From positions 124,001 to 188,000 of the forward strand of contig NZ_JAENHO010000003.1 of NCBI RefSeq assembly GCF_016785085.1: a DNA stretch of 64,000 nucleotides, given 5' to 3'. Position numbers and translations under genes: made by a program. Origin of the DNA: Paractinoplanes lichenicola. GTDB taxonomy: Bacteria > Actinomycetota > Actinomycetes > Mycobacteriales > Micromonosporaceae. The number at the start of each line of letters is the position of its first letter. Positions within the stretch are counted from its first letter, which is position 1. Of this stretch, positions 27,815-36,190 are shown piece after piece. The notes beneath the pieces were generated by a model. The model made no database searches and was not told the DNA's origin. It saw only the letters and a program-made list of their open reading frames with translations.

Positions 27815-28436
27815 GCTCGTTCTCCAGGTTGGCGCGGGCTTTGGCCTCCCACTGCTCGCGCAGCGGGGCCAGGCGATAGATCGAAGGCAGCTCGAGCAGG
27901 GCCTTGAGCACCTGGGCCCGACCGGCCTTGAAATCGTCGTCCGGGACATGGGCGTACTCGCGCCGGATCTTGGCGGTGTATTCGGCGTACGCGTCGTCGT
28001 CGCCCGCCAGGACGGCCAGGTCGGCGTCGCAGAGCAGCTCGCCGTCGGGGTCGTCCTCGCCGGTGGCGTGACCCGCGGTCAGGCTGACCAGGCGGGCGAC
28101 CTCCTGCGCGGTGTCTTCCGCGACACCGAGGGTCTGCAGGAGGCCCTCGGCGAACTCGGCGCTGTCACGCTCGTTGGCGTCGCCGAGGGCGCGGGGGTCG
28201 TAGACGGCGTCGTGCATCCAGGCGGCCAGGCGGACCCGCTCGGGATGCGGGGCCAGGCCGGCGAAACGGTCGACCACGTCCAGGACGGCCGTCAGGTGAT
28301 CCGCGGTGTGGTATTGGCGTTGGGGCTCGGACCAGCGGGTCAGCAGGTAGGCGGCGGCTGCTTCCAGGTCGGTGTCTTCTGCGGTGGCGCCGGCCGCTCG
28401 AGCAGCCGCGCGGAACCGCTCCACAAGGGTCTCCAC
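27798..28436 (-). CDS. HD-domain metal-dependent phosphohydrolase
   Basis: About 212 residues. The HD-type signature runs YHTADHL (about 49), then WMHDAVYDP (about 80), with SLTAGHA and CDADLAVLAGDDDAYAEY further on. It belongs to the family of small predicted HD hydrolases often misnamed NMDA-receptor-like in databases; substrate unknown, perhaps nucleotides. GTG 28436 is preferred by alignment of the first helix; ATG 28475 would add 13 residues. Confidence 0.8.
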   Translation of the reverse strand: METLVERFRAAARAAGATAEDTDLEAAAAYLLTRWSEPQRQYHTADHLTAVLDVVDRFAGLAPHPERVRLAAWMHDAVYDPRALGDANERDSAEFAEGLLQTLGVAEDTAQEVARLVSLTAGHATGEDDPDGELLCDADLAVLAGDDDAYAEYTAKIRREYAHVPDDDFKAGRAQVLKALLELPSIYRLAPLREQWEAKARANLENELKRGA

Positions 28437-28899
28437 GCGGGCAATCCTGACACTGCGGGTGGGTGCTGCCTGCATCCGGCTGGGGGGTGGGTGCTTTTCG
28501 TGCTTGCTTGGCGGTCTGTGTGCGGTGTTCGTGTGTCTGTCGCTCTTCGCGCCCGCGTGGCTGTCGTTCTTTCGCGGCGCGCCTGCCTGTCGCTTTGCGC
28601 GTGCCCGCGGGCCTGTCGCGCTTCGCGTCCGCCTGGCTGTCGCTCTCTTCGCGGCGCGCCTGCCTGCCTGCCGCTTTGCGCGCGCCCGTGCGCCTGATGC
28701 TTTCCGCGTCCGCTCGGCTGTCGTTCTTCCGCGTGCCGTCTGCCTGCCGCTTGGCATCCTCTCGCCGCCGGGGTTGCATCCGCGTCCCGTCGGGCCGTCT
28801 CTCTGGCCAATTTGTAGGCGCCGCGGAATATAACCTACCCCAACCGGGGGCCTCCGTCCCTGAAGCCCACCCTACGCGGAATCGGGGCGAGGCTTTTCG
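28437..28899. other. gene-free spacer
   Basis: The stretch between the HD gene and the FUSC gene holds the minisatellite at 28530-28770 and, further on, two DnaA boxes. Long frames cross it in several phases on both strands, but they follow the repeat and have no recognisable domain. Confidence 0.5.
28530..28770. repeat. degenerate minisatellite, about 76-81 bp units
   Basis: Three unit starts are visible at 28559, 28635 and 28716, each beginning GGCTGTCG(T/C)TCT and continuing with GCGCGCCTGCCTG-like and CTTTGCGCG-like blocks. A partial unit with CTGTCGCTCTTCGCG precedes them, and the third unit is truncated. The region is rich in pyrimidines plus G on the + strand. Confidence 0.65.
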
Positions 28900-28927
28900 T
28901 TGTCCACAGGGCCGAGAGTTATCCACA
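28900..28927 (+). promoter_or_regulatory. pair of DnaA boxes
   Basis: TTGTCCACA (28900-28908) and TTATCCACA (28919-28927) lie in the same orientation with starts 19 bp apart, 54 bp before the FUSC gene. Both match the DnaA-box consensus fully. Confidence 0.7.
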
Positions 28928-28968
28928 GGCTGGGCGGCCGGGCTTGCGCGGAGGGGAAGCGAAGGTCC

Positions 28969-28974
28969 TAGGGT
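28969..28974 (+). promoter_or_regulatory. -10 element TAGGGT, leaderless type
   Basis: TAGGGT is 6 nt before ATG 28981, downstream of the DnaA boxes. Confidence 0.45.
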
Positions 28975-28980
28975 TCAGGG

Positions 28981-30168
28981 ATGACCGAGGAAGCGCCGCC
29001 GGGGCGAGTCACGCGAGCCGTGGGGCGGGCGCGCGGCGGGTTCCTCGAGGGTCTTCGGCGCACGCGGCACGGGCTGGCCCTGGCCGTGCAGGCCGGCGTG
29101 GCGGCGGGGATCGCCTGGTTCGTGGCGCACGACCTCTTCGGGCGGCCCAGCCCGTTCTTCGCGCCGATCGCCGCGGTGATCACGTTGGCCTCGTCGGTCG
29201 GGCAGCGCGCCCGGCGTACGGCCGAGCTTGTCCTGGGTGTGGCCATCGGCATCGGGATCGGGGACGCGCTGATCCTGCTGATCGGCAGCGGGCCGTGGCA
29301 GATTGGGCTCATCGTGCTGCTCGCGGTGCTGGTGGCGACCGCGGTGGGCGGCGGGACACCGCTCGTGGTGCAGTCGGCGTCGTCGGCGGTGCTGGTCGCG
29401 ACGCTCACGTCGAGCACCGGGCTGCCGTGGACGAGGTTTCTCGACGCGCTGGTCGGCGGTGGTGTCGGGCTGGTCGTGATGACGTTGCTGCTGCCGCTCA
29501 ACCCGCTGAACGTCGTGCGCCGGGCGGCCGATCCGGCCCTGCGGGCGCTGGCCGACGGGCTGCATCGGGTCGGCGCCGGGCTGGCCGAGCGGGACCGCAC
29601 GGCGATCGAGGACGCGCTGGCGCACCTGCGGGCGGCCGAGACGACGTTCGCCGCGTTCTCGGCCGCCGTCACCGCCGCCCGCGAAAACGTGGCTTTCGCG
29701 CCGGCCCGGTGGCGCAGCCGGGGTGCGCTGGCGCTCTACGTCGATGGGGCGAGCCACATCACGTACGCCCTGCGGAACTGCCGCGTGCTGAGCCGGCGAG
29801 CCGATACGGCGCTGGGGGACGACGAGGCGATTCCCGAGGTGCTGCCGGTGTCGGTGGGGCTGCTGGGCGACGCGGTTGACCTGTTGCGGCAGGAGTGGGC
29901 CAAGGGCGTCGAGCCGGTGGCGGCCCGGGAGCGTGCGCTGCGGGCGGCGGCGGAGTGCGGGAAGGCGTACGACGAGGGGGTGGGCTTCTCCGGCGGGGTG
30001 ATCGTGGCACAGATCCGGACCACCGCGACCGACCTGCTGCGGGCCAGCGGGGTCGACTACGCGGAGGCGCCGAGGCTGGTGCGGCGGGCGGTCGGATGGC
30101 ACGGGCGGCCGCATTCGGGGCGGCGCAAACACCCTTCCCGTACGGGGTTGGGCCGCCCGCCCACGTGA
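28981..30168 (+). CDS. FUSC/aromatic-acid-exporter family membrane protein
   Basis: A 395-residue protein. Membrane helices lie in residues 30-175 (LALAVQAGVAAGIAWFVA, FFAPIAAVITLASSVGQR, LVLGVAIGIGIGDALILL, IGLIVLLAVLVATAV and two more), followed by a long helical cytosolic part. The PFFAPIAAVI and GQR motifs are typical of FUSC/YccC and ArAE proteins, thought to export aromatic or small organic compounds. The C-terminus is basic. It ends one base before the stop codon of the convergent prsW gene. Confidence 0.82.
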   Translation: MTEEAPPGRVTRAVGRARGGFLEGLRRTRHGLALAVQAGVAAGIAWFVAHDLFGRPSPFFAPIAAVITLASSVGQRARRTAELVLGVAIGIGIGDALILLIGSGPWQIGLIVLLAVLVATAVGGGTPLVVQSASSAVLVATLTSSTGLPWTRFLDALVGGGVGLVVMTLLLPLNPLNVVRRAADPALRALADGLHRVGAGLAERDRTAIEDALAHLRAAETTFAAFSAAVTAARENVAFAPARWRSRGALALYVDGASHITYALRNCRVLSRRADTALGDDEAIPEVLPVSVGLLGDAVDLLRQEWAKGVEPVAARERALRAAAECGKAYDEGVGFSGGVIVAQIRTTATDLLRASGVDYAEAPRLVRRAVGWHGRPHSGRRKHPSRTGLGRPPT

Positions 30169-30169
30169 C

Positions 30170-32329
30170 CTACTGCTGCTGCGGCGGGGTCTCGTGCGCG
30201 GGGCGCTGGTCGTCGCTCGTCGCCGGGTCGGACGGGGGCGCCAGGTAGGTGTAGCCGCCGCCCTGGGGCGTGTAACCGGCATAGCCGGGGTGGCTGCCGA
30301 AGCCGGGCTGGGCCGAATAGCCGGGCTGGGCGTCGGCGGCGGGGCCGGGCTGAGCCGTGTCGGCGGGCTGGGGAGCGGGGTCCGGTCGGGCCGAATCGGC
30401 GGGCTGGCCCGGACCGGACGGAGCTGGGTATTCGGGCTGGGCGGCCGGGCCAGGCTGGGCGTCGGGTTGCGGGCCGTATCCCGGCTGCGCGGTGTGTCCG
30501 GGCGGCGTGCCCCAACCAGGCTGCGCCACCTGACCGGGTTGGGCGGCGTAACCCGGCGGAACGCCGTAGCCGGGTTGCGTGGCGGTGTGATCGGGCTGAG
30601 TGCCGTACGGCGGTTGGGGCGGGTAGCCGGGTTGGGGCCAGCCGTAGCCGGGGGCCGGGGCCGCGTAACCGGACGCCGGCGGGGCGAATCCGGGCTGCTG
30701 GACATAGCCGTACGGCGGAGTGCCGTACGGGTTGGGCGGCGCGCTGTACTGGCCGGGCGGCGGACCGTACGAGCCCGGCGAGGCCCCGTACGGGCTGGGC
30801 GCGGCGCTGTAGGGGTTCGGCGGGATCCCGTACGGGCTGGGGCCGGTGTTGTAGTGGCTCGGCGGTGCGCTGTAACCGGGCTGCGGCCAGCCAGGGGCCG
30901 CGTACGTCAGTTGGGGCATCTTGATCGGGAGCGGGACCACGGGCTCGGCCGGCGGCGGCACGGTGCGGGTGATGCCGTCGGGGAAGGCGATCTGGTAGTT
31001 CTGCCCGTCCCAGAAGGCCTGCGGCGCCTGCGGGTCCTTGGCTGTGAAGACCGTGCGGTATTCGGAGATCTCGGTCAGCAGGCGGCGCTCCTCGGCGGCG
31101 GCCCGGTTGATGTCGGCCGGCTTGCGGTCGAGGCCCCGGTTCATGCCGTCGCGCAGCAGGGCCAGCTGGGTGGAGGCGAACTGGAAGCTGCGCATCGCCT
31201 TCTGGCCGCCCTGACCGGCCACCCGGCGGGCCCACTGGCGGGCGGAGTAGCGGCGGCCCAGGCTGCCCAGCGCGGCCACCTCGGGCGGGGCGAACCAGCC
31301 CGTGTTGACGTAGAACGGGAGCACCCGCTCGGTCAGGCGGCCCTCCCAGCTGCGCAGGGCGATCGCGAAGCCGACCACGGCGAAGAAGAACGGCACCATG
31401 AAGCCGAGATAGCCGTACAGCATGATCAGGGGCTGGGCCAGGCTCACCGAGAGCGTGGGCAGCAGGTTGAACGTGCCGTGCAGGATCATCGCCAGCAGCA
31501 GGCCGGCGATGGGGGCCAGCCAGCGCACCTTGCGGTCGCCGGAGCGGGCCGCCAGGCCCAGGCCGATGCCGGTCATGGCCGAGAACAGCGGGTGCGCGAA
31601 GCCGGTGAACAGGATCCGCACGATGAAGATCGCGAAGAGGTTCTGCAGGCCGGTGGCCGGGCCGTACTCCTCGACGCCCGTCGCGTAGCCGTGTTTGCCT
31701 AGGTAGAGGACGTTTTCCACCATGGCGAAGCCGAGCGCCGACATGCCCAGGTAGACGATGCCGTCGGTGATGCCGGACCACTCGACCCGGCGCCGCCAGA
31801 AGAGCAGGAGCGGGCCGGCCGCCTTCATCAGCTCCTCGATGAAGGGGGCGACGAGCACGGCGACCAGGGCGTCGGGCAGGCCGATCTTGTCGAAGAGGAC
31901 GGCCGCGCTGGTGTTGACGACCAGGGCCACGGCGGTGGCGATGGCGGCGCCCCAGGCGAAGCAAAAGGCCAGGTAGCGGATCGGCTCGGGCTCGTAGCGG
32001 TCGAGCCAGAGGAAGCTGGCGACCAGCAACGGAACCGGCAGGACGGCCGCGGTCAGGCCGACGGCCAGGCTCGTGCCGCCCATGTCGACGCCGAGGAACA
32101 GCAGCATGCCGATGGCGCCGGCGAGCAGGAACAGGACCACGCCGGCGATCGGCAGCCAGCGGCGCCAGCCGGTCTTGCGCGCGGCCACCGGCAGCATCGC
32201 CGCGGGGTCGTGGAACGGCGACGAGGCGGGGGAGAGCGAGCCGGCCTCAGGCACGACGACCCCCGCCTCAACAGGGCCGGCCAGGGTGGGCGCGGGATCG
32301 GGCGTTCCACCCGGCGTGACGTCGGCCAT
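30170..32329 (-). CDS. PrsW-family intramembrane metalloprotease with long QPGY-rich tail
   Basis: 719 residues. The first 350 form a PrsW-like membrane protease: APFIEELMKA (catalytic EE), MVENVLYL, GFAHPLF and ILHGTFN carry the expected Glu and His residues over about eight helices. After a soluble segment (about 350-470), the last 240 residues are Pro/Gln/Tyr/Gly-rich with many QPGY, PPGY and PYG repeats, probably disordered. PrsW relatives cut anti-sigma factors; the target here is unknown. Confidence 0.85.
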   Translation of the reverse strand: MADVTPGGTPDPAPTLAGPVEAGVVVPEAGSLSPASSPFHDPAAMLPVAARKTGWRRWLPIAGVVLFLLAGAIGMLLFLGVDMGGTSLAVGLTAAVLPVPLLVASFLWLDRYEPEPIRYLAFCFAWGAAIATAVALVVNTSAAVLFDKIGLPDALVAVLVAPFIEELMKAAGPLLLFWRRRVEWSGITDGIVYLGMSALGFAMVENVLYLGKHGYATGVEEYGPATGLQNLFAIFIVRILFTGFAHPLFSAMTGIGLGLAARSGDRKVRWLAPIAGLLLAMILHGTFNLLPTLSVSLAQPLIMLYGYLGFMVPFFFAVVGFAIALRSWEGRLTERVLPFYVNTGWFAPPEVAALGSLGRRYSARQWARRVAGQGGQKAMRSFQFASTQLALLRDGMNRGLDRKPADINRAAAEERRLLTEISEYRTVFTAKDPQAPQAFWDGQNYQIAFPDGITRTVPPPAEPVVPLPIKMPQLTYAAPGWPQPGYSAPPSHYNTGPSPYGIPPNPYSAAPSPYGASPGSYGPPPGQYSAPPNPYGTPPYGYVQQPGFAPPASGYAAPAPGYGWPQPGYPPQPPYGTQPDHTATQPGYGVPPGYAAQPGQVAQPGWGTPPGHTAQPGYGPQPDAQPGPAAQPEYPAPSGPGQPADSARPDPAPQPADTAQPGPAADAQPGYSAQPGFGSHPGYAGYTPQGGGYTYLAPPSDPATSDDQRPAHETPPQQQ

Positions 32330-32335
32330 GCAGCC

Positions 32336-32341
32336 AGCGTA
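32336..32341 (-). promoter_or_regulatory. -10 element TACGCT, leaderless type
   Basis: On the minus strand TACGCT is 6 nt before ATG 32329 of the PrsW gene. Confidence 0.5.
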
Positions 32342-32374
32342 GTCACCCGAACGGGGTCCGGCCGCCCCCAGGGC

Positions 32375-32713
32375 TCAGAGGTAGAGGCCGGTGCCGTCCG
32401 GCTCGACCCGGCTGGCCGCCACGGCGTGCACGTCACGCTCGCGGAGCAGCACGTATTCCCGGCCGTGAAGCTCGACCTCGGACCGGTCGTCGGGGTCGAA
32501 GAGCACCCGGTCGCCGACCACTATCGAGCGCACGTTCGGCCCGACGCCGACGGCCGTGGCCCACGAGAGCCGGCGACCCATCGAGGCGGTGGCGGGGATG
32601 ACGATGCCGGCGACCGAACGGCGCTCACCCTCGCCGCCGTCCTGCCGGACGAGCACTCGGTCGTGCAGCATGCGGATCGGCAATCCGCTCTCGGTACGGG
32701 TGTCGGTGCTCAC
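32375..32713 (-). CDS. GroES-like (Cpn10) protein
   Basis: A 112-residue protein: MLHDRVLVRQDGGEGERRSVAGIVIP at about 16-41, then AVGVGPN, VGDRVLFDPDDRSEVELHGREYVLLRERDVHAV. The Cpn10 fold and mobile loop position are clear, but the sequence differs from canonical GroES. This lone paralog is widespread in Actinobacteria; whether it works with GroEL is unknown. The start is taken as GTG 32713; TACCGT 8 nt upstream may be its -10. It is divergent from the AI-2E gene. Confidence 0.83.
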   Translation of the reverse strand: MSTDTRTESGLPIRMLHDRVLVRQDGGEGERRSVAGIVIPATASMGRRLSWATAVGVGPNVRSIVVGDRVLFDPDDRSEVELHGREYVLLRERDVHAVAASRVEPDGTGLYL

Positions 32714-32770
32714 GATTGCTGACGGTACGCCGCCCGCCGTGGCGGCCACCGTGGGGGAGCGCCCGGAGAC

Positions 32771-32776
32771 TAGGTT
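32771..32776 (+). promoter_or_regulatory. -10 element TAGGTT, leaderless type
   Basis: TAGGTT is 6 nt before GTG 32783. Confidence 0.5.
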
Positions 32777-32782
32777 GTAGCG

Positions 32783-34039
32783 GTGAGCCGGTTGCAGCGA
32801 GTCCGGGACAACGTGAAGCGCGCCTATGAAACGGGGCGGGAGTCCGTACGCCTCGCTCGCGAGGAATCGACGACCGAACCCGACAACGAGGCCGATTTCG
32901 CCCCGCCGCCGCCCGAGCCGGAAGACGTCCACAACTCGACGAACAGCCGCGACGACGCCGAGGTGCCGCACTCGCTGCGGATCGCCGCGGCCTGGGGCTG
33001 GCGGCTCATCGTGGTCGGGCTGGTCGGCTGGGCGCTGCTGCGCTTCATCGGCATCATCAGCGTCGTCGTCATCCCGCTCGCGGTCGCGCTGCTGCTCTCG
33101 GCCCTGCTCGGCCCGGCGGTGAGCTGGTTCCGGCGGCTGCGGCTGCCGCCCTCGCTGGCCACCTTCCTCGTGCTGATCTGCGGCCTGGCCGCCGTCGCGG
33201 GCACGTTCACGCTGGTGATCAACCAGTTCCTCGACGGCCTGCCCCAGCTGACCCAGAACGCCACCGCGGGCGTCCGGCAGATCCAGGAGTGGGCCAAGAC
33301 CGGGCCCCTGCACCTCTCGGACGACCAGGTCAACCAGGCCATCGACAACGCGCAGGACTGGATCAACACGCACAGCGCGTCGCTCACCTCGACCGGCATC
33401 GCCACCGCCGCCACGGTGTTCGAGGTGCTCACCGGCATGCTCCTGGTGCTCTTCTCGACGTTCTTCTTCCTGCGCGACGGGCGCAAGATCTGGCGTTTCG
33501 TCGTACGGCTCTTCCCCGTCAACGCCCGCTGGTCGATCGCCGACGCCGGGGACGCCTCGTGGGCCACCCTGGGCGCCTACGTCCGCGCCACCGTGCTGGT
33601 CGCCTTCATCGACGCCGTCGGCATCGGCATCGCGCTGGTGATCCTGGACATCCCGTTCCCGTTCCCGCTGGCCGCGCTCGTGTTCCTGGGCGCGTTCATC
33701 CCGATCGTCGGGGCCAGCGTGTCGGGCGCGGTCGCCGTGCTGGTGGCGCTGGTCGACCAGGGCTGGGTGATCGCGCTGATCGTGCTGGGCGCGGTGATCC
33801 TGGTGCAGCAGGTCGAGGGGCACATCCTGCAGCCGCTGATCATGGGCCGGGCCGTCGCCATCCACCCGCTGGCCGTGATCATTGGCATCGCCTCGGGCGT
33901 CGTGCTGGCCGGCATCATCGGCGCGCTGGTCGCCGTCCCGCTGATCGCCGTCCTCAACACCGGCATCCGCCGCCTGGCCCGCCGCCGCCCCGAGGTCCCA
34001 CCGACCGCCGTGGTCGTCGCCGGCGGCGGAAGCAGCTGA
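32783..34039 (+). CDS. AI-2E family transporter (PerM/UPF0118-like)
   Basis: 418 residues. An acidic, Pro-rich N-terminus of about 70 residues precedes eight predicted helices. The family hallmarks are VVIPLAVALLLSALLGP, LVLFSTFFFLRDG (about 226), FLGAFIPIVGASVSG (about 304) and VEGHILQPLIMGRAV (about 342). Relatives move autoinducer-2, auxin-like acids or Na+/H+; the substrate here is open. Confidence 0.87.
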   Translation: MSRLQRVRDNVKRAYETGRESVRLAREESTTEPDNEADFAPPPPEPEDVHNSTNSRDDAEVPHSLRIAAAWGWRLIVVGLVGWALLRFIGIISVVVIPLAVALLLSALLGPAVSWFRRLRLPPSLATFLVLICGLAAVAGTFTLVINQFLDGLPQLTQNATAGVRQIQEWAKTGPLHLSDDQVNQAIDNAQDWINTHSASLTSTGIATAATVFEVLTGMLLVLFSTFFFLRDGRKIWRFVVRLFPVNARWSIADAGDASWATLGAYVRATVLVAFIDAVGIGIALVILDIPFPFPLAALVFLGAFIPIVGASVSGAVAVLVALVDQGWVIALIVLGAVILVQQVEGHILQPLIMGRAVAIHPLAVIIGIASGVVLAGIIGALVAVPLIAVLNTGIRRLARRRPEVPPTAVVVAGGGSS

Positions 34040-34079
34040 CTGCCGAAAACGCGTAGACAGTGGTCGCAGACTGAAGGCG

Positions 34080-34679
34080 ATGAATGCTGACGACGTGACG
34101 CGCACGGTAGGACTGGCCCTCGACACGCTTCGGAAGGTCGAGGCGGGCGACTGGCAGGCAAAGGCAGGCGACCTCACCTGGACCCGCTGGGAGACCGTCG
34201 AGCACATGGCGGACGACCTTTTCACGTACGCGGCCCAGCTGTCCCCGGCCGAGCCCTCGGTGACCGACCACGTTCCGTACGGCTGGCAGTATCGCCGTGA
34301 GGGCGGCCCTGGCCTGACAGTGTTCGTCGATCCGACCGACGGCCCGCGCGGGCTGTTACGGGTTCTCGAATCGTCCGGCGCCCTGCTGGCCGCGATGGTC
34401 GCCACGGCTCCGCGCGACCGGATGTCGTTCCACAACTACGGACCGTCCGACCCGAGTGGTTTCGCCGCGATGGGCGTGGTCGAGGTGCTCGTCCACACCA
34501 ACGACGTGACCGCATGGGATCCGCCCGCCGACCTCTGCGCCGCCGCGCTCGACCGGCTCTTCCCCGACGCGCCGGCCGGCACCGCCCCGTGGACGGCGCT
34601 GCTCTGGTCGACCGGCCGCGCCGACCTGCCGGGCCGTCCCCGCCCGACGGCGTGGAAGTGGGACGGCAGCCCACGTTAA
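34080..34679 (+). CDS. DinB/MDMPI-family protein
   Basis: A 199-residue four-helix-bundle protein of the mycothiol-dependent maleylpyruvate isomerase/DinB superfamily. WTRWETVEHMADDLFTYAAQL and GVVEVLVHTNDVTAW supply the three His expected for metal binding (HM, and H in VHTND). It could be a mycothiol-dependent transferase. ATG 34080 has GAAGG upstream. It is followed by a terminator shared with the convergent DUF1416 gene. Confidence 0.75.
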   Translation: MNADDVTRTVGLALDTLRKVEAGDWQAKAGDLTWTRWETVEHMADDLFTYAAQLSPAEPSVTDHVPYGWQYRREGGPGLTVFVDPTDGPRGLLRVLESSGALLAAMVATAPRDRMSFHNYGPSDPSGFAAMGVVEVLVHTNDVTAWDPPADLCAAALDRLFPDAPAGTAPWTALLWSTGRADLPGRPRPTAWKWDGSPR

Positions 34680-34681
34680 AA

Positions 34682-34713
34682 GGGCGGGCCTCCCCGGCAA
34701 GGGAAGCCCGCCC
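34682..34713. terminator. bidirectional terminator
   Basis: GGGCGGGC (34682-34689) pairs with GCCCGCCC (34706-34713), and TCCC/GGGA extend the stem inside. It lies between two convergent genes. Confidence 0.8.
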
Positions 34714-34741
34714 CGAACAGAGCGTGAGCGAAGAAGAAGGA

Positions 34742-35083
34742 TCAGGCCGGGGCCACGGCCAGCGCGACCTCGTTGACGCCGACAGTGGCGTCCACGACGG
34801 CCTCGCCGTTGCCACTGCGCGACAGGGCACGCAGGGTCCACGAGCCGGGCGCCGCGAAGAAGCGGAACACGCCCTCGGGCGACGAGACCACCTCGGCGGT
34901 GAACTCGCCGGTCGAGTCGAGCAGCCGCACGTACGCGCCGCCGACCGCCTCACCCTCGGTGTTCTGCACGATGCCGGTCAGCACCGTCTCGCGGTTGAGG
35001 TCGACCGAGGCCGGGATGGGAGCCGACTGGTCGGGCGCGGCGCAACCGGCCGCGGTGTTGGCTGACGGAGAAGTCATGGTCAC
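34742..35083 (-). CDS. DUF1416 family protein
   Basis: A 113-residue beta-rich protein. VLTGIVQNTEGEAVGGAYVRLLD and GVFRFFAAPGSWTLRAL are characteristic of DUF1416, a carboxypeptidase-regulatory-like (transthyretin-type) fold that in Actinobacteria follows the thiosulfate sulfurtransferase gene. GTG 35083 overlaps the sulfurtransferase stop as GTGA, with GGGAAGG just upstream; ATG 35077 is an alternative. Function unknown, likely sulfur related by context. Confidence 0.87.
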   Translation of the reverse strand: MTMTSPSANTAAGCAAPDQSAPIPASVDLNRETVLTGIVQNTEGEAVGGAYVRLLDSTGEFTAEVVSSPEGVFRFFAAPGSWTLRALSRSGNGEAVVDATVGVNEVALAVAPA

Positions 35084-35928
35084 GCCTTCCCAGGTTCGTC
35101 GCCGAGGGCGATCGGGACGCCGATGAGCGAGCCGTACTCGGTCCAGGAGCCGTCGTAGTTCTTGACGTTCTCGTGGCCGAGGAGCTCCTTGAGCACGAAC
35201 CAGGAGTGCGAGGAGCGCTCGCCGATCCGGCAGTACGCGATGGTGTCCTTGCTGCCGTCGAGGCCGGCGTCACCGTAGATCTTGGTGAGCTCCTCGTCGG
35301 ACTTGAAGGTGCCGTCCTCGTTGGCGGCCTTGCTCCACGGCACGCTGATCGCGGTCGGGATGTGACCGGCCCGCTGCGACTGCTCCTGCGGCAGGTGCGC
35401 CGGGGCGAGCAGGCGGCCGGCGAACTCGTCGGGGCTGCGCACGTCGACCAGGTTCTTCACGCCGATGGCCTCGACGACCTCGTCGCGGAAGGCGCGGATC
35501 GTCAGGTCGGGCGCGGCGGCGGAGTAGCTGGTCTTCTCGCGGACCGGCACGTCCTTGGTGTACGGGCGGGCGTCGAGCTCCCACTTCTTGCGGCCGCCGT
35601 CGAGCAGCTTGACGTCGCCGTGGCCGTACAGCTTGAAGTACCAGTACGCGTACGCCGCGAACCAGTTGTTGTTGCCGCCGTAGAGCACCACGACGTCGTC
35701 GTTGGCGATGCCGCGCTCGGAGAGGAGGGCGGAGAACTGCTCCTGGTTGACGAAGTCCCGCCGTACGGGGTCCTGGAGGTCCTGCTTCCAGTCAATCTTG
35801 ACGGCGCCCGGGATGTGGCCGCCGTCGTAGGCGGTGGTGTCCTCGTCGACCTCGACGAAGACGACGCCGGGGGTGTTGAGGTTCTGCTCGGCCCAGTCGG
35901 CCGAGACGAGTGCGGTGTCGCGACTCAT
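35080..35928 (-). CDS. sseA: thiosulfate/3-mercaptopyruvate sulfurtransferase (tandem rhodanese)
   Basis: A 282-residue two-domain rhodanese. The inactive N-terminal domain has DGGHIPGAVKIDW; the C-terminal domain carries the catalytic Cys in YCRIGERSSH (about 233). It transfers sulfane sulfur from thiosulfate or mercaptopyruvate to an acceptor. It is the first gene of an operon with DUF1416, downstream of a Cys-rich leader peptide and hairpin that may attenuate it. The ATG at 35928 is the natural start. The symbol follows common actinobacterial usage. Confidence 0.92.
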   Translation of the reverse strand: MSRDTALVSADWAEQNLNTPGVVFVEVDEDTTAYDGGHIPGAVKIDWKQDLQDPVRRDFVNQEQFSALLSERGIANDDVVVLYGGNNNWFAAYAYWYFKLYGHGDVKLLDGGRKKWELDARPYTKDVPVREKTSYSAAAPDLTIRAFRDEVVEAIGVKNLVDVRSPDEFAGRLLAPAHLPQEQSQRAGHIPTAISVPWSKAANEDGTFKSDEELTKIYGDAGLDGSKDTIAYCRIGERSSHSWFVLKELLGHENVKNYDGSWTEYGSLIGVPIALGDEPGKA

Positions 35929-36106
35929 CGGTTCACTCCCTTGTCAGGTGAGAGATGGGGGTGAGTCAGCGCACGGAGTTTGGTGTCGCACCGCGCGCGG
36001 GACCCAGTGGAGATTGGAAATGGATCTCGAGCTGTCGTGCGACGGCGCCACGAATCCGGCTGCATTGCCGGCGGGGAGAAGAGCTAGAAGGTGCTCAGCA
36101 CACGTG

Positions 36107-36126
36107 GCCCCGTCAGATGACGGGGC
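36107..36126 (-). promoter_or_regulatory. hairpin at the end of the Cys-rich leader peptide
   Basis: A perfect 9-bp inverted repeat, GCCCCGTCA and TGACGGGGC, has only 2 nt between the arms. It overlaps the last leader codons and the stop. Ribosome stalling at the Cys codons would open or block it, so it is a candidate attenuator. There is no T-run, so Rho-dependent or translational control is likelier than intrinsic termination. Confidence 0.55.
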
Positions 36127-36190
36127 AACACAGGCAGGCGGCCATGCGGCACAGGTCGACCGCACGCCTCTTGGTGAGCAACGGGCTCAT
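36113..36190 (-). CDS. Cys-rich leader peptide of the sulfurtransferase operon
   Basis: A 25-codon frame on the minus strand, starting MSPLLTKRRAV and ending CLCCPVI, with four Cys among 25 residues (one at 14, three in the last seven). It matches my recollection of the actinobacterial sulfur-gene leader peptides (LTKRR...VDLCR...CLCC pattern). It lies 184 nt upstream of the sulfurtransferase start. TAGGGT (36199-36204) is 8 nt before the ATG, so translation probably begins at or next to the 5' end of the mRNA. Confidence 0.8.
   Translation of the reverse strand: MSPLLTKRRAVDLCRMAACLCCPVI

Noticed and set aside
28165..28926. overlapping open frames of 150-250 codons on both strands in the spacer before FUSC
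   Set aside because: They arise from the minisatellite; repeated low-complexity Arg/Ala/Ser-rich text in all phases, no RBS and no family.
28900..28927. replication origin
   Set aside because: Only two DnaA boxes, no AT-rich segment and no dnaA, dnaN or gyrase genes nearby.
32714..34435. 686-codon minus frame that would extend the GroES-like gene upstream
   Set aside because: It runs antisense through the AI-2E gene; only the last 112 codons match Cpn10.
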